A stretch of 64,000 bases of DNA from Falsiroseomonas ponticola (GCF_016805305.1 NZ_JAERQN010000006.1:1-64000); one strand, 5' to 3'; shown: positions 18,549 through 28,090, numbered from the stretch's first letter. A program made the numbers and translations. The notes: a model not told the origin generated them from the sequence alone.

Positions 18549-20516
18549 ATGACCGACCCCGACACCCCGCCCCCCGACCCCTCGCCCGAGGCACCGCCCG
18601 CCCCCGTCATGCAGGGGGTGGAGGTGATCGAGGCGACGCTGCGCACCCTGCCGCTGGCGCCGGGCGTGTACCGGATGCTCGATGCCAAGGGCGACGCGCT
18701 CTATGTCGGCAAGGCGCGCAGCCTGAAGAAGCGAGTGGTCGCCTATACCCAGGTGGCCCGCCTGCCCGAACGCCTGCGCCGCATGGTGTTCGAGACGCGG
18801 CGCATGGAGGTCATCACCACCGCGAGCGAGGCCGAGGCCCTGCTGCTCGAGGCCAACCTGATCAAGAAGCTCCGCCCGCGATTCAACATCGTGCTGCGGG
18901 ACGACAAATCCTATCCCTGGCTGGTGATGACGGAGGACCACCCCTACCCCCAGATCGCCAAGCATCGCGGGGAGCGCCGGAAGGGCGCGAGCTATTGGGG
19001 GCCCTTCGCCAGCGTCTGGGCGGTGAACCAGACGCTGACCGCGCTGCAGCGCGTCTTCCTGCTGCGCTCCTGCCGCGACACCGTCTTCGACAGCCGCACC
19101 CGCCCCTGCCTGCTGCACCAGATCAAGCGCTGCTCCGCCCCCTGCGTGGAGCGGGTGAGCCGGGAGGATTACGGGGCGCTCGTCCGCGAAGCGAAGGAAT
19201 TCCTCTCCGGCGGCATCCCCTCCATCCAGAAGCGCCTGGCGAAGGAGATGGAGGAGGCCGCCGAGCGGATGGAGTTCGAGCGCGCGGCCAGCATCCGCGA
19301 CCGCATCCGGGGCCTGACCCATGTGCAGGGCAAGGACCGCATCAACCTGGATGGGGTGAACGACGCCGATGTGGTGGCGCTGCACCAGATGGCGGGGCAG
19401 TCCTGCGTCCAGGTCTTCTTCTTCCGCGGCGGCCGCAACAACGGCAACCGCCCCTTCTTCCTGTCCCACGCCAAGTCGGAACAGCCGCCGGAGGAGGTGC
19501 TGGGCGCCTTCCTCGGCCAGCTCTATGACGACCTGCCGCCCCCGCCCCTGGTGCTGGTCAGCCACGACCCCACCGATGCGGAGCTGCTGGTCGAGGCGCT
19601 GAGCCTCAAGGCCGGCCGCAAGGTGGAGATCCACCGCCCCCAGCGCGGCGAGAAGAAATCCGCCGTGGACCACGCCGCCACCAATGCGCGGGAGGCGATC
19701 GAGCGCCGCATGGCGGAAGGCGCCGCGCAGGCGGACCTGCTTTCCGGCGTCGCGCGGGTCTTCGACCTGCCGGACACGCCGGAGCGGATCGAGATCTACG
19801 ACAACAGCCACACCATGGGCACCAACGCCTATGGCGTGATGGTCGCGGCCGGGCCCTCCGGCTTCCTGAAATCCGCCTACCGGAAATACGCCATCAAGGG
19901 CCCCGCGGGCGGCGCCCGCCCCGCCACCGCCACGCCCCCCGCCGCCCCCACCGGCGGCGACGACTTCGCCATGATGCGGGAGGTCTTCGAGCGCCGCTTC
20001 GGCCGCGCCCTGAAGGAGGATCCGGGGCGGGAGGGCGAGGGCTGGCCCGACCTGGTGCTGATCGATGGCGGCGCCGGCCAGCTTTCCGCGGCGCGGGAGA
20101 TCCTGAACGAGATGGGGCTGCACGACATCCCCATGGTCGGCATCGCCAAGGGACCGGACCGCGACGCCGGCCGCGAATGGTTCCACCAGACGGGGAAGGA
20201 CCCCTTCCAGCTGCCGCCGCGCGACGCCGTGCTCTACTACCTCCAGCGGCTGCGGGACGAAGCCCACCGCTTCGCCATCACCACCCACCGCGCCGGGCGG
20301 TCCAAGGCCATGGTGCGGTCGGAGCTGGATGACGTGCCGGGCGTGGGCGCCGCCATCAAGCGGAGGCTGCTCAACCATTTCGGCTCCGCCCGGGGCGTGC
20401 GCATGGCGGGGCTGGAGGATCTGGAGAATTGCCCCGGAATCGGCCCCGCCGTGGCGCGGCGGATCCATGGGCATTTCCACCCGGGGGCCGGGACGGGTAG
20501 GATGGGCGACGCATGA
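18549..20516 (+). CDS. uvrC: UvrABC excinuclease subunit C
   Basis: UvrC makes both incisions in nucleotide excision repair. The GIY-YIG domain starts near residue 36 ([19 protein letters not shown]), a cysteine cluster follows at [13 protein letters not shown], and the UVR motif is [11 protein letters not shown]. The RNase H-like domain has its acidic residues in IEIYDNSH and [11 protein letters not shown] and its His in [12 protein letters not shown], and a helix-hairpin-helix pair ([25 protein letters not shown]) closes the protein. Between KYAIKG and DDFAMMREV there is an extra Ala/Pro-rich insert of about 20 residues. The protein (655 residues) is otherwise normal. Confidence 0.97.
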   Translation: MTDPDTPPPDPSPEAPPAPVMQGVEVIEATLRTLPLAPGVYRMLDAKGDALYVGKARSLKKRVVAYTQVARLPERLRRMVFETRRMEVITTASEAEALLLEANLIKKLRPRFNIVLRDDKSYPWLVMTEDHPYPQIAKHRGERRKGASYWGPFASVWAVNQTLTALQRVFLLRSCRDTVFDSRTRPCLLHQIKRCSAPCVERVSREDYGALVREAKEFLSGGIPSIQKRLAKEMEEAAERMEFERAASIRDRIRGLTHVQGKDRINLDGVNDADVVALHQMAGQSCVQVFFFRGGRNNGNRPFFLSHAKSEQPPEEVLGAFLGQLYDDLPPPPLVLVSHDPTDAELLVEALSLKAGRKVEIHRPQRGEKKSAVDHAATNAREAIERRMAEGAAQADLLSGVARVFDLPDTPERIEIYDNSHTMGTNAYGVMVAAGPSGFLKSAYRKYAIKGPAGGARPATATPPAAPTGGDDFAMMREVFERRFGRALKEDPGREGEGWPDLVLIDGGAGQLSAAREILNEMGLHDIPMVGIAKGPDRDAGREWFHQTGKDPFQLPPRDAVLYYLQRLRDEAHRFAITTHRAGRSKAMVRSELDDVPGVGAAIKRRLLNHFGSARGVRMAGLEDLENCPGIGPAVARRIHGHFHPGAGTGRMGDA

Positions 20517-20570
20517 CCCCCGCCAGCCCCCACCCCACACCCAGCGCGCCCCCCGGGGCCGGATGATCGC

Positions 20571-21200
20571 GTGCCGACAGACCTGCCCAACCTGCTGACG
20601 CTGTCGCGCATCGCCGCCATCCCGCTGCTGGTGGTCTTCGCCGCCATCCGCGAACCCTGGGCCGATCTCGCGGCCTGCGTGATCTTCTCGGCCGCCGCGA
20701 TCACCGATTACTTCGACGGCAAGCTGGCGCGGTCCCGCAAGCAGATCAGCGATTTCGGCCGCATGCTGGACCCGATCGCGGACAAGCTGCTGGTCGGCGC
20801 GGCCCTGATGCTGCTGGCGGGCATGGGAAGGCTGACCGATTTCGGCCTGTTCCCCGCCATCGTCATCATGCTGCGGGAGATCCTGGTCAGCGGGCTGCGC
20901 GAATACCTGGCCGGGCTGTCGCTCGGCCTGCCGGTGACGAAGCTCGCGAAGTGGAAGACCGGCTTCCAGATGGGCGCGCTCGGCACGCTGCTGGCCGGCG
21001 ATTCGGCGGCGCCGCTGGTCTGGCTCGGCTGGCTGCCGGTTTCCCTGATCGGGGAGCTGATGCTCTGGACCGCCGCGGTGCTGACCTTGCTGACGGGGTG
21101 GGACTACCTGCAGGCCGGGCTCCGCCACGTCACCGGCGCCGCGGCGCCGCCGCCCCGCGATCCCGCCGCGCAACCCGCCCAGACGCCGCTGCGCCCGTGA
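20571..21200 (+). CDS. pgsA: CDP-diacylglycerol-glycerol-3-phosphate 3-phosphatidyltransferase
   Basis: PgsA makes phosphatidylglycerol phosphate at the inner membrane. The CDP-alcohol phosphotransferase motif is intact near residue 47: D-x2-DG-x2-AR followed by G-x3-D-x3-D (DYFDGKLARS ... GRMLDPIAD). About five hydrophobic helices follow, and the C-terminal 25 residues are Pro/Ala-rich. The start is GTG 20571, which puts NLLTLSRI at the usual place. uvrC-pgsA-moaD-moaE in this order is a recurring alphaproteobacterial arrangement. Confidence 0.94.
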   Translation: MPTDLPNLLTLSRIAAIPLLVVFAAIREPWADLAACVIFSAAAITDYFDGKLARSRKQISDFGRMLDPIADKLLVGAALMLLAGMGRLTDFGLFPAIVIMLREILVSGLREYLAGLSLGLPVTKLAKWKTGFQMGALGTLLAGDSAAPLVWLGWLPVSLIGELMLWTAAVLTLLTGWDYLQAGLRHVTGAAAPPPRDPAAQPAQTPLRP

Positions 21201-21222
21201 CCCTTACCCCTTGAGGCCAGCC

Positions 21223-21975
21223 ATGGTGCAGCGCATCTTCGCCCCGAACACCGCGATCACGGGAGCCGTCATGGCCGCCGCCCCTTCGACCATTCCTCCC
21301 GCCGCCCCGCGTCGCGGGCGCCTGCCCTCCCCCGTGCTGGGCCTGGCCCTGCTGGCCACGGCCTGCTCGGGCGACCTCTCCTCGGTCGGCTCCAGCATCT
21401 CGGCCGGCTTCGACAGCCTCTGGTCCCCCTTCATGGGCCCGACCAATGTGGTCGCCTCCGACAGCCTGACGGTGCAGCGGGTGCGCGGCTCGAACCCGGC
21501 GGTGGAGCCGCTGGTGCCGGAAGCCGGCAATGTCTGGCCGGCGGAGGAGGCGCCGCGGCCGACCCTGCTCGGCGGGCCGGACGAGGCGATGCGCAACATC
21601 CCGGCCTATCGCCCCTCCCTGATCGATGGCGCGCCCGCCGCCTCCTCCCCGGTGCCGACGCCGGGGGACCAGCCGGCCGCGCGGCCGGCGCGGCGCGGCT
21701 CCTCCACCCCGCCCGCCGGCCCCGGCGCGCCCGGCGATTTCGCCCGCAGCCCGGCGGCGGCCGCGGCGCCCGGCGCCCTCTCTCCCCCCCCGCCGCGGGT
21801 CGAGGGCCGGGCGCTGACCACGCCCTCCGGCCAGGCCGTGACCGGCACGGGCGGCACGGGCCGCGTGCAGGGCTATACCGGCCCGCAGGGCGGCGGCGCC
21901 GTGGTGCGGGACGGCAATGTGGAGACCTGGATCGGCCCGGATGGCCGGACCAGCACCCGCGTCGTGCCCAATTGA
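21223..21975 (+). CDS. putative lipoprotein with low-complexity Pro/Ala region
   Basis: I do not recognise the family. A hydrophobic stretch ends LALLATAC, a lipobox. The mature part begins SGDLSSVGSSISAGFDSLW, then has a Pro/Ala/Gly-rich low-complexity region, and ends with a short basic-aromatic tail. ATG 21223 has GAGG 7 bases upstream; ATG 21271 would give a shorter and more normal signal peptide. It is inserted between pgsA and moaD and probably co-transcribed with them. Confidence 0.68.
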   Translation: MVQRIFAPNTAITGAVMAAAPSTIPPAAPRRGRLPSPVLGLALLATACSGDLSSVGSSISAGFDSLWSPFMGPTNVVASDSLTVQRVRGSNPAVEPLVPEAGNVWPAEEAPRPTLLGGPDEAMRNIPAYRPSLIDGAPAASSPVPTPGDQPAARPARRGSSTPPAGPGAPGDFARSPAAAAAPGALSPPPPRVEGRALTTPSGQAVTGTGGTGRVQGYTGPQGGGAVVRDGNVETWIGPDGRTSTRVVPN

Positions 21976-21991
21976 GCAACAGGGTGGCGGA

Positions 21992-22243
21992 TTGAAGCTT
22001 CTCTACTTCGCCTGGGTCAGGCAGCGGATCGGGCTGGCGGAGGAGGAAGTCTCCCCGCCCGCGGAGATCCGCGACGTGGCCGGGCTGGTCGCCTGGCTGG
22101 CGACGCGCGGCCCCGGCCATGCCCAGGCCTTCGCCGATCCCCGCCAGGTCCGCGCCGCGGTCAACCAGGAATTCGCGCCGCCCGACGCGCCGGTGGCGCC
22201 GGGCGACGAGGTCGCCTTCTTCCCCCCCGTGACCGGCGGCTGA
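21992..22243 (+). CDS. moaD: molybdopterin synthase sulfur carrier subunit
   Basis: MoaD is the ubiquitin-like sulfur carrier of molybdopterin synthase. The protein (83 residues) begins MKLLYFAWVRQRIG, has VNQEFA near residue 58, and ends VTGG, the C-terminal Gly-Gly that is thiocarboxylated by MoeB. The start is TTG 21992, because upstream codons in the frame fall inside the preceding gene and do not match the family. It is separated from moaE by two bases. Confidence 0.92.
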   Translation: MKLLYFAWVRQRIGLAEEEVSPPAEIRDVAGLVAWLATRGPGHAQAFADPRQVRAAVNQEFAPPDAPVAPGDEVAFFPPVTGG

Positions 22244-22245
22244 GC

Positions 22246-22713
22246 ATGCCGGTGATCACGCCGCGGGTCCTGGTGCAGGAGGCGGGCTTCGACCTGGCGG
22301 CGGAGACGGCGTGCCTGTCGGAGGGCCGCATCGATGTCGGCGGCATCGCCAGCTTCATCGGCATCTGCCGCGGCGATGACGGGCTCTCCGCCCTGGTGCT
22401 GGAACACTACCCCGGCATGACGGAGCGGGCGCTGGCGAAGATCGCCGCCGAGGCCTGCGCGCGGTGGCCGCTGACCGGCTGCACCGTGATCCATCGCGTC
22501 GGCCGCATCCTGCCCGGGGAAGGGATCGTGCTGGTGCTGACCGCCTCCGCCCATCGCGCGGCGGCGCTGGAATCCTGCGCCTTCCTGATCGACTGGCTGA
22601 AGACCGGCGCCCCCTTCTGGAAGCGGGAGGAATTCGCCGGCGGCGAATCCCGCTGGGTTGAGGCCAAGGCCAGCGACGACGCCGCCAGCGCCCGCTGGCA
22701 GACCGGAGCTTGA
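22246..22713 (+). CDS. moaE: molybdopterin synthase catalytic subunit
   Basis: MoaE adds two sulfurs to precursor Z to form molybdopterin. The 155-residue protein has GGIASFIGICRG, LVLEHYPGMTE (substrate-loop residues), a central IHRVGRILPGE, and near the end PFWKREEF with the catalytic Lys residues. Its presence matches the molybdenum enzyme encoded at 31.5-34.2 kb in this window. Confidence 0.95.
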   Translation: MPVITPRVLVQEAGFDLAAETACLSEGRIDVGGIASFIGICRGDDGLSALVLEHYPGMTERALAKIAAEACARWPLTGCTVIHRVGRILPGEGIVLVLTASAHRAAALESCAFLIDWLKTGAPFWKREEFAGGESRWVEAKASDDAASARWQTGA

Positions 22714-22724
22714 AGGAGGGGGCC

Positions 22725-24068
22725 TTGACCCGCCGCCTCGCTGGCCTCGCCTGGCTGATGGCGGGCGCCCTGATGCTGGTGTGGCCCGCCTTCCTCAACG
22801 GCTATCCGCTGGTCTTCAGCGATACCGGCGCCTTCCTGCACCAGACCGCGCCGCCGCCTTCCGGCCCGCTGGTGATCTGGGACAAGCCGCATGTCTATGG
22901 GCCGCTGCTGCACCTGTTCCACTGGCACCTCTCCCTCTGGGGCCCGGTGCTGGCGCAGGGGCTGCTGCTGTCCCACCTGCTGTGGCTGGCGCAGCGCGCG
23001 CTGCTCGGCCAGGCAAGGCCGGGCTGGCACCTGCTGGCCTGCGCGGGCGCGGCGGCGCTGACCACCGCGCCCTTCACCATCGCGCTGCTGATGCCCGATG
23101 TCTTCGCCCCCGCCGTGCTGCTGGCGCTGCTGCTGCTGGGCTTCGCGGCGGACCGGCTTTCGCGGGCGGAGGCCTGGTGGTGCGGCCTGGTGGCGGCGCT
23201 CGGCATCGCCGCCCATCTCTCCCACCTGCCGCTGGCGGCGGCGATCATCCTGCTGGTGGCGCTGGTGGCGCGGCGCGTCGCGCCGGTGCTGCGCGTGGCG
23301 GCGCCACTGGCGGTGGCGGTGCTGGCGCTGGTGGCCAGCAACGCGGCGCTGCATGGCCGCGCCGCGCTCTCCCCGCATGGCGCCACCTTCGCGCTGGCGC
23401 GGCTGCAGGCCGATGGCCCGGCCGCGGCGGTCATCCGGGACCGCTGCCCGGAGGCCGGCTGGTACCTCTGCGCCTTCGCCGACCGGCTGCCGATGGACAG
23501 CGACGCCTTCCTCTGGGACGCCGACAGCCCGGTGAACCGCGCGCCGGACGGCACGCCCCGCTTCCTCGGCGGCGCGGCCCTCTCCGCCGAGGCCGGGGTG
23601 ATCGTGGGGGAGACGCTGCGCGCGCGCCCGCTGGAGGTCGCGACCGCGCTGGTCGGCAACACGCTCCGGCAATTCACCCTGGCGCTGGCGGGCGACACGC
23701 TGGTGGACAGCCACCTGGCCGCCGCGGTCCGGCCGCGCATCGCGGAGGCATTCCCGCCCCGCGAACTCGCGGCCTATGACGGCGCGCTGCAATCCCGCGG
23801 CCTGCTGCCGGCCGCCGCCGCGCCCTTCCTCTGGCCGCATGCGCTGGTGCTGCTGCTGGGCGCGGGGCTCGCCTTGCTGGCCTGGTGGCGGGCGGCGAAG
23901 GCGGGGGAGGTCCGGCGGCTCGGCCTGGTGCTGGGCGTGCTGGTCGGCGTCTCCGCCAATGCCGTGGCGACCGGCGGGCTGTCCAAGCCGCATCTGCGGT
24001 ATGAGGCGCGGATCCTCTGGCTCATGCCGGTCATCGCGGGGCTGGCGCTGCTGCCGAGGCGCGCATGA
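22725..24068 (+). CDS. multi-spanning membrane protein, paralog 1
   Basis: A 447-residue protein with about ten hydrophobic segments and no recognised family. It starts at TTG 22725, placed by a perfect AAGGAGG at 22713-22719. Key motifs shared with the next gene are WPAxLNxYPLVFxDT, YGPxLHLFHW, LMPDxF, AHLSHLP, RLQADGPA, CPxAGWxLCAFADRLP, GDTLVD, and LSKPHxRYxARI. The acidic residue after the first helix (DT) and the soluble C-terminal part recall GT-C glycosyltransferases, which is a weak inference. The stop overlaps the second copy by four bases. Confidence 0.75.
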   Translation: MTRRLAGLAWLMAGALMLVWPAFLNGYPLVFSDTGAFLHQTAPPPSGPLVIWDKPHVYGPLLHLFHWHLSLWGPVLAQGLLLSHLLWLAQRALLGQARPGWHLLACAGAAALTTAPFTIALLMPDVFAPAVLLALLLLGFAADRLSRAEAWWCGLVAALGIAAHLSHLPLAAAIILLVALVARRVAPVLRVAAPLAVAVLALVASNAALHGRAALSPHGATFALARLQADGPAAAVIRDRCPEAGWYLCAFADRLPMDSDAFLWDADSPVNRAPDGTPRFLGGAALSAEAGVIVGETLRARPLEVATALVGNTLRQFTLALAGDTLVDSHLAAAVRPRIAEAFPPRELAAYDGALQSRGLLPAAAAPFLWPHALVLLLGAGLALLAWWRAAKAGEVRRLGLVLGVLVGVSANAVATGGLSKPHLRYEARILWLMPVIAGLALLPRRA

Positions 24069-25411
24069 CCGCGCTGGTCGCCGTGCTGCTGGGCGGCGCG
24101 GTGCTGGTCTGGCCGGCGGGGCTGAACCACTACCCGCTGGTCTTCATCGACACCGTCTCCTACCTGCTGCACACCACGGCGCCGGAGGTGCCCTGGGACA
24201 AGACCCAGGCCTATGGCCCCTTCCTGCACCTGTTCCACTGGGAACGCTCGCTCTGGGGCCCGCTGGTCGCGCAGGGGCTGGTCGCTTCCCACCTGGTCTG
24301 GCTGGCGCAGCGGGCGGTGCGGGGCCGGGCGGGGCTGGCCTGGCACCTGCTGGTCTGCGCGGGGCTGGCGGGGCTGACCGCGGCACCCTGGTTCCTGGCG
24401 ACGCTGATGCCCGATGCCTTCACCGCGCTGGTGCCGCTGGCGCTGTTCCTGCTGGCCTTCGGCGGGCTGCGGCGCGGGGAGGCCTGGTGGGTGGGCGCCC
24501 TGGCGACGCTGTTCATCGCCGCCCACCTGTCCCACCTGCCGACGGTGCTGGCGGTGCTGGGCACGATCCCGCTGCTGGCCTGGAAGGCCGGGCCGGTGCT
24601 GCGCGCGGCGGCGCCGGCGCTGGCGGCGGTGCTTCTGCTGTGCCTGGCGAACCTGGCCGCCTTCGACCGCTTCACGCCATCGCCGCACGGCGCCGCCTTC
24701 CTGCTGGCGCGGCTGCAGGCGGATGGGCCGGCCACCGCCGTGGTGCGGGACCGCTGCCCCGCCGCCGGCTGGCACCTGTGCGCCTTCGCGGACCGGCTGC
24801 CGATCGACAGCGACGAATTCCTCTGGGACCCCGCCAGCCCCCTGAACACCGAGCCCGATGGCAGCCCCCGCCCGATGGGCGCGATGCGCGGCGCCGCGGA
24901 GGCGCAGGCCATCATCGCGGAGACGCTCGCCACCCACCCGGGGGAGGTCGCGCTGGCCGCGCTGCGCAACGCCCTGGCGCAGCTGGTGAAGACGGCGGTG
25001 GGCGACACGCTGGTGGATGACCACCTCGTGCTCTCCGCCCGCCGCGCCATCGCCGGCTATTTCCCGCCGGAGGAGCTGGCGGCCTTCGATGCCGGCGCGC
25101 AGATGCGCGGCACGCTGCCCGCCCTGGCTGAGCCCTTCCTGCTGCCGCACCTGCCCGTGCTGCTGGGCTCAGCCCTGCTGGCGCCCTGGCTGGCCTGGCG
25201 GCGCGGCCTGCGCCGCGGCGGGGCGGGCAGCGCCCTGCTGGCCATCGCGCTGGTGGCGCTGCTCGCGAATGCGGCCGCGACCGGCGCGCTGTCCAAGCCG
25301 CACCACCGCTACCAGGCGCGCATCGCCTGGCTGCTGCCGCTGGCGGTCGGGCTCGTGCTGCTGCCGCGGGCGGCGCGGCCCGCCGCCATCCCGCCCGCGG
25401 CGCGGGCGTAG
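24065..25411 (+). CDS. multi-spanning membrane protein, paralog 2
   Basis: A 448-residue membrane protein that is collinear with the preceding gene over its whole length and shares all its conserved motifs, so the two arose by tandem duplication. Differences are concentrated in the membrane helices. The motif block SPHGAxFxLARLQADGPAxAV followed by RDRCPxAGW lies in the large soluble loop after the sixth helix and is probably functional. ATG 24065 is inside the end of the first copy (ATGA). The last gene of the moaD-moaE run; it ends facing the GNAT pair. Confidence 0.75.
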   Translation: MTALVAVLLGGAVLVWPAGLNHYPLVFIDTVSYLLHTTAPEVPWDKTQAYGPFLHLFHWERSLWGPLVAQGLVASHLVWLAQRAVRGRAGLAWHLLVCAGLAGLTAAPWFLATLMPDAFTALVPLALFLLAFGGLRRGEAWWVGALATLFIAAHLSHLPTVLAVLGTIPLLAWKAGPVLRAAAPALAAVLLLCLANLAAFDRFTPSPHGAAFLLARLQADGPATAVVRDRCPAAGWHLCAFADRLPIDSDEFLWDPASPLNTEPDGSPRPMGAMRGAAEAQAIIAETLATHPGEVALAALRNALAQLVKTAVGDTLVDDHLVLSARRAIAGYFPPEELAAFDAGAQMRGTLPALAEPFLLPHLPVLLGSALLAPWLAWRRGLRRGGAGSALLAIALVALLANAAATGALSKPHHRYQARIAWLLPLAVGLVLLPRAARPAAIPPAARA

Positions 25412-25419
25412 CGGCGCCG

Positions 25420-25944
25420 TCAGCCCGCCGCGCGGACCAGGGCCGGCAGGTCGTCGAAATGCAGGCGCCAGAGCCGCACGGGATGACCCGCGGCCTCCCC
25501 ATCCTCCAGGCTGCCGCGCCGGGCGCCGAGGCGCGTGTAGAAGCGGATCGCGCCCTCATGGCCCTCGATCACCCGCAGCGCGCCGCGCCGCGCCCCGGCG
25601 GCGATCGCCTGGCGCATGGCCTCGGCAAGCAGCCGGCGGCCGATCCCGGCGCCGCGCCCCTCCGGCGCCACATGCAGGCTGTCGAGATAGGCTTCCTCGC
25701 CCCGCAGCCGGATGGCGGCAAGGCCGAGCAGCGCGGGCGGCTCCTCCGCCAGCAGCACGATGCCGGGCGGCGGCGCGGCCAGCAGCGCCTGCCATTCCGC
25801 CAGCGCCCGGGCCGGCATCCCGGCCAGGGCCGGCGCCGGCAGCAGCGCGCGATAGGCATCCTGCCAGGACCGCGCGATCAGCCCGGCCATGGCCCCGGCA
25901 TCCGCCGGCCCGGCGGGCCGCAGGACCACCGGGCGCCCGCTCAC
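25420..25944 (-). CDS. GNAT family N-acetyltransferase, copy 2
   Basis: A 174-residue GNAT acyltransferase. Motif A is LHVAPEGRGAGIGRRLL (the RxxGxG/A acetyl-CoA loop), and the C-terminal strand is GAIRFYTRLGA. The start is GTG 25944, which overlaps the stop of the upstream GNAT gene (GTGA). It shares SWxDAYRxxL, the motif A layout and GAxRFYxxLGA with that gene, so they are tandem paralogs. The substrate is unknown. Confidence 0.85.
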   Translation of the reverse strand: MSGRPVVLRPAGPADAGAMAGLIARSWQDAYRALLPAPALAGMPARALAEWQALLAAPPPGIVLLAEEPPALLGLAAIRLRGEEAYLDSLHVAPEGRGAGIGRRLLAEAMRQAIAAGARRGALRVIEGHEGAIRFYTRLGARRGSLEDGEAAGHPVRLWRLHFDDLPALVRAAG

Positions 25945-26465
25945 CGCGCGCAGGCGGCGATGAGGTTGGTGATGCCCGGCCAGTAGAGGCGGCGTTCCGT
26001 GACCGTCTGGCCGAAGGTCACCCGCGTCGTCGGCGCCTCCACCTCCGCGCCCAGCGACAGGTAGAAGCGCATCGCCCCCTGGTTCGCGGCGATGACCCAG
26101 AGATCGGCGGAGACCGCCCCCTGGTCTTGCAAACGCTGGGCCGCGAAACCCAGCAGCGCGCGGCCGATGCCCGCATTCCGCATGCCCGGACGGACATGAA
26201 GATTGTCCACGTGGCAGTTCACGCCTTCCCGCCAGGCGGCCACGAAGCCCGCCAGGTGGCGCCCCGCCATGGCGACGATCACCGCCCCGGCCCGGCGGCG
26301 GCCGCTGAGCGTGGTGGCCCAATGGGCGTTGAACTCTCCCTCGATCCCAGTATCGAGGAATTCCTGCGATAGAATCCCCCGATACGCATCGCGCCAGGAG
26401 GCGATATGCAACTCCGCGATCACGGGAGCGTCGCTGCCTCGCGCGCTCCGCAGTCTCAACGCCAT
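25941..26465 (-). CDS. GNAT family N-acetyltransferase, copy 1
   Basis: A 174-residue GNAT protein. Motif A reads LHVRPGMRNAGIGRALL and the C-terminal part GAMRFYLSLGA. The N-terminal HIASWRDAYRGIL is conserved with the downstream copy. It starts at ATG 26465. The two genes form a two-gene operon of paralogs with a 4-base overlap. Substrate unknown. Confidence 0.87.
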   Translation of the reverse strand: MALRLRSARGSDAPVIAELHIASWRDAYRGILSQEFLDTGIEGEFNAHWATTLSGRRRAGAVIVAMAGRHLAGFVAAWREGVNCHVDNLHVRPGMRNAGIGRALLGFAAQRLQDQGAVSADLWVIAANQGAMRFYLSLGAEVEAPTTRVTFGQTVTERRLYWPGITNLIAACAR

Positions 26466-26811
26466 GCCGCCCTTTTCCCTCGCGACTGCCGGCGGCTCAT
26501 GGGCCGGTGGTGCATGAGTGCTCCCGCCATGGGTGTGGCCTCACGCAATCGTTAACACCATCGCTGGAATTGGTCCGGATGTGAAGGCCCCTATGCATCA
26601 CGTCTTGCGCTGCCCCGCGCGGGCTGCAACCCCGATCCGCGTTCCCATTGGGGGAAGGATCGCGGCGGCCTGCCCGGCGCTGCATCGCTACTCCCCACGC
26701 CGGGCATGCCCTATATCCTGCGGCGAACACCACGCGACGGACTCGGGGCACACGGCGGGGGCCGGGCGGCCCCCGGCCGGATAGCGGGGCCGAGGGGGAC
26801 GCAGAACACCC
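26466..26811. other. intergenic region between GNAT pair and MarR gene
   Basis: These 346 bases lie between divergent genes and so must carry the promoters of both. The stretch contains slightly lower-GC parts (26545-26600) but I see no clear -35/-10 pair, operator palindrome or RNA fold. Confidence 0.4.
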
Positions 26812-27369
26812 ATGCCGCTGGATCCTGAGATCGCCGCACGCGGTTCGCCGGAGGGGAACCCCGGGGGGGGCGCCGCGCCGCCCGCCGGGCGCAACCTGCT
26901 CTTCCTGCGGGAGGAGGAGCTGCGCCTGGCGCAGGACCTCCTGTTCTTCGGCTATCGCGACTTCACCGCCGGCGCGGATGCCATCCTGGCGGAGCTCGAC
27001 ATGGGGCGCGCGCATCACCGCGTGCTGCATTTCGTCGGCCGCCGCCCCGGCATCACGGTGGGCGACCTGCTCGGCATCCTCGGCATCACCAAGCAGTCGC
27101 TCGGCCGCGTGCTGACGCCGCTGGTGGAGGATGGATTCGTCACGCAGAGCCCCGGCCGCAGCGACCGCCGGCAGCGCCTGCTGTCGCTGACCGAGAAGGG
27201 TGCCGCGCTGGAACGCCAGCTCTTCGAACGGCAGCGGGACACGGTGATGCGCGCCTATCGCGAGGCCGGGCCCCAGGCGGTGGAAGGCTTCCGGCGCGTC
27301 ATGCGCGGATTGATGGGCCCCGATGCCCGCGCCTGCCTGGAGAGATTGGAGTCCGAGCCCCCGCGATGA
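26812..27369 (+). CDS. MarR family transcriptional regulator (PetP-like)
   Basis: A 185-residue winged-helix regulator. The DNA-binding part spans about residues 65-125: RVLHFVGRRPGITVGDLLGILGITKQSLGRVLTPLVE with wing GRSDRRQRLLSLT. About 35 disordered N-terminal residues precede the first helix. The stop overlaps the response-regulator gene by four bases. A MarR gene directly before an OmpR-type regulator is the arrangement of petP-petR in Rhodobacter capsulatus, so a PetP-like role is a reasonable inference. Confidence 0.86.
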   Translation: MPLDPEIAARGSPEGNPGGGAAPPAGRNLLFLREEELRLAQDLLFFGYRDFTAGADAILAELDMGRAHHRVLHFVGRRPGITVGDLLGILGITKQSLGRVLTPLVEDGFVTQSPGRSDRRQRLLSLTEKGAALERQLFERQRDTVMRAYREAGPQAVEGFRRVMRGLMGPDARACLERLESEPPR

Positions 27370-28076
27370 GCGCCACCGCCGACGCCCCCCATCTGCTGGT
27401 CGTGGATGACGATGCCAGGCTGCGCGCCCTGTTGCAGCGCTTCCTGGCGGAACAGGGCTTCCGCGTCACCGCCGCCGCCGATGCCGCCGCCGCCCGCCGG
27501 GCGCTGGCCGCCGTCAGCTTCGACCTGATGGTGCTGGACGTGATGATGCCGGGGGAGAGCGGCCTCGAATTGACGGAAAGCCTCCGCCGGGACGGGCCGG
27601 AAGTGCCGATCCTGATGCTGACCGCCCGTGGCGCGCCGGATGACCGCGTGGCGGGGTTCGAGACCGGCGTCGATGACTATCTGGCGAAGCCCTTCGACCC
27701 GCGGGAGCTGGCGCTGCGCATCCGCACCATCCTGCGCCGCGCCGCCCCGCCCCCGCCGCCGCCCGAATCGACCGCCGGGCCGATCCAGATCGGCAGCCGC
27801 TGGTTCGACCCGCAGCGCGCCGAACTCCGCGGGCCGGAAGGCGTGGTGCGGCTGACCGGGGGCGAGCAATCCCTGCTGCTGGCCCTCGCCCAGCGCCCGA
27901 ACGAGGTGCTGAGCCGGGAGGAGATCGCCGCCGCGCTCGGCACGCCGGAAGCCGGCGAACGCGCCATCGACGTGCAGGTGACGCGGCTGCGCCGCAAGAT
28001 CGAGCCCGACCCGCGGGAGCCGCGCTTCGTGCAGACGGTGCGCCACCGCGGCTACGTGCTGCGGCCGGGGCTCTGA
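27366..28076 (+). CDS. OmpR family response regulator (PetR-like)
   Basis: A 236-residue two-domain regulator. In the receiver, DDD at 14-16 is the acidic pocket, Asp58 (MVLDVMMP) is the phosphoacceptor, and the conserved Lys sits in YLAKPFD. A short Pro-rich linker leads to the winged-helix output domain (LSREEIAAALG ... IDVQVTRLRRKIE ... VRHRGYVL). It lies between the MarR gene (4-base overlap) and the kinase gene (14 bases), which are its likely functional partners. Confidence 0.93.
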   Translation: MSATADAPHLLVVDDDARLRALLQRFLAEQGFRVTAAADAAAARRALAAVSFDLMVLDVMMPGESGLELTESLRRDGPEVPILMLTARGAPDDRVAGFETGVDDYLAKPFDPRELALRIRTILRRAAPPPPPPESTAGPIQIGSRWFDPQRAELRGPEGVVRLTGGEQSLLLALAQRPNEVLSREEIAAALGTPEAGERAIDVQVTRLRRKIEPDPREPRFVQTVRHRGYVLRPGL

Positions 28077-28090
28077 CGGGTGGCGGCCTG

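Noticed and set aside
18447..21173. Open frame of 908 codons opposite uvrC and pgsA
   Set aside because: It spans two well-defined genes on the other strand, and its His/Gly/Asp-rich product is typical of antisense frames in high-GC DNA.
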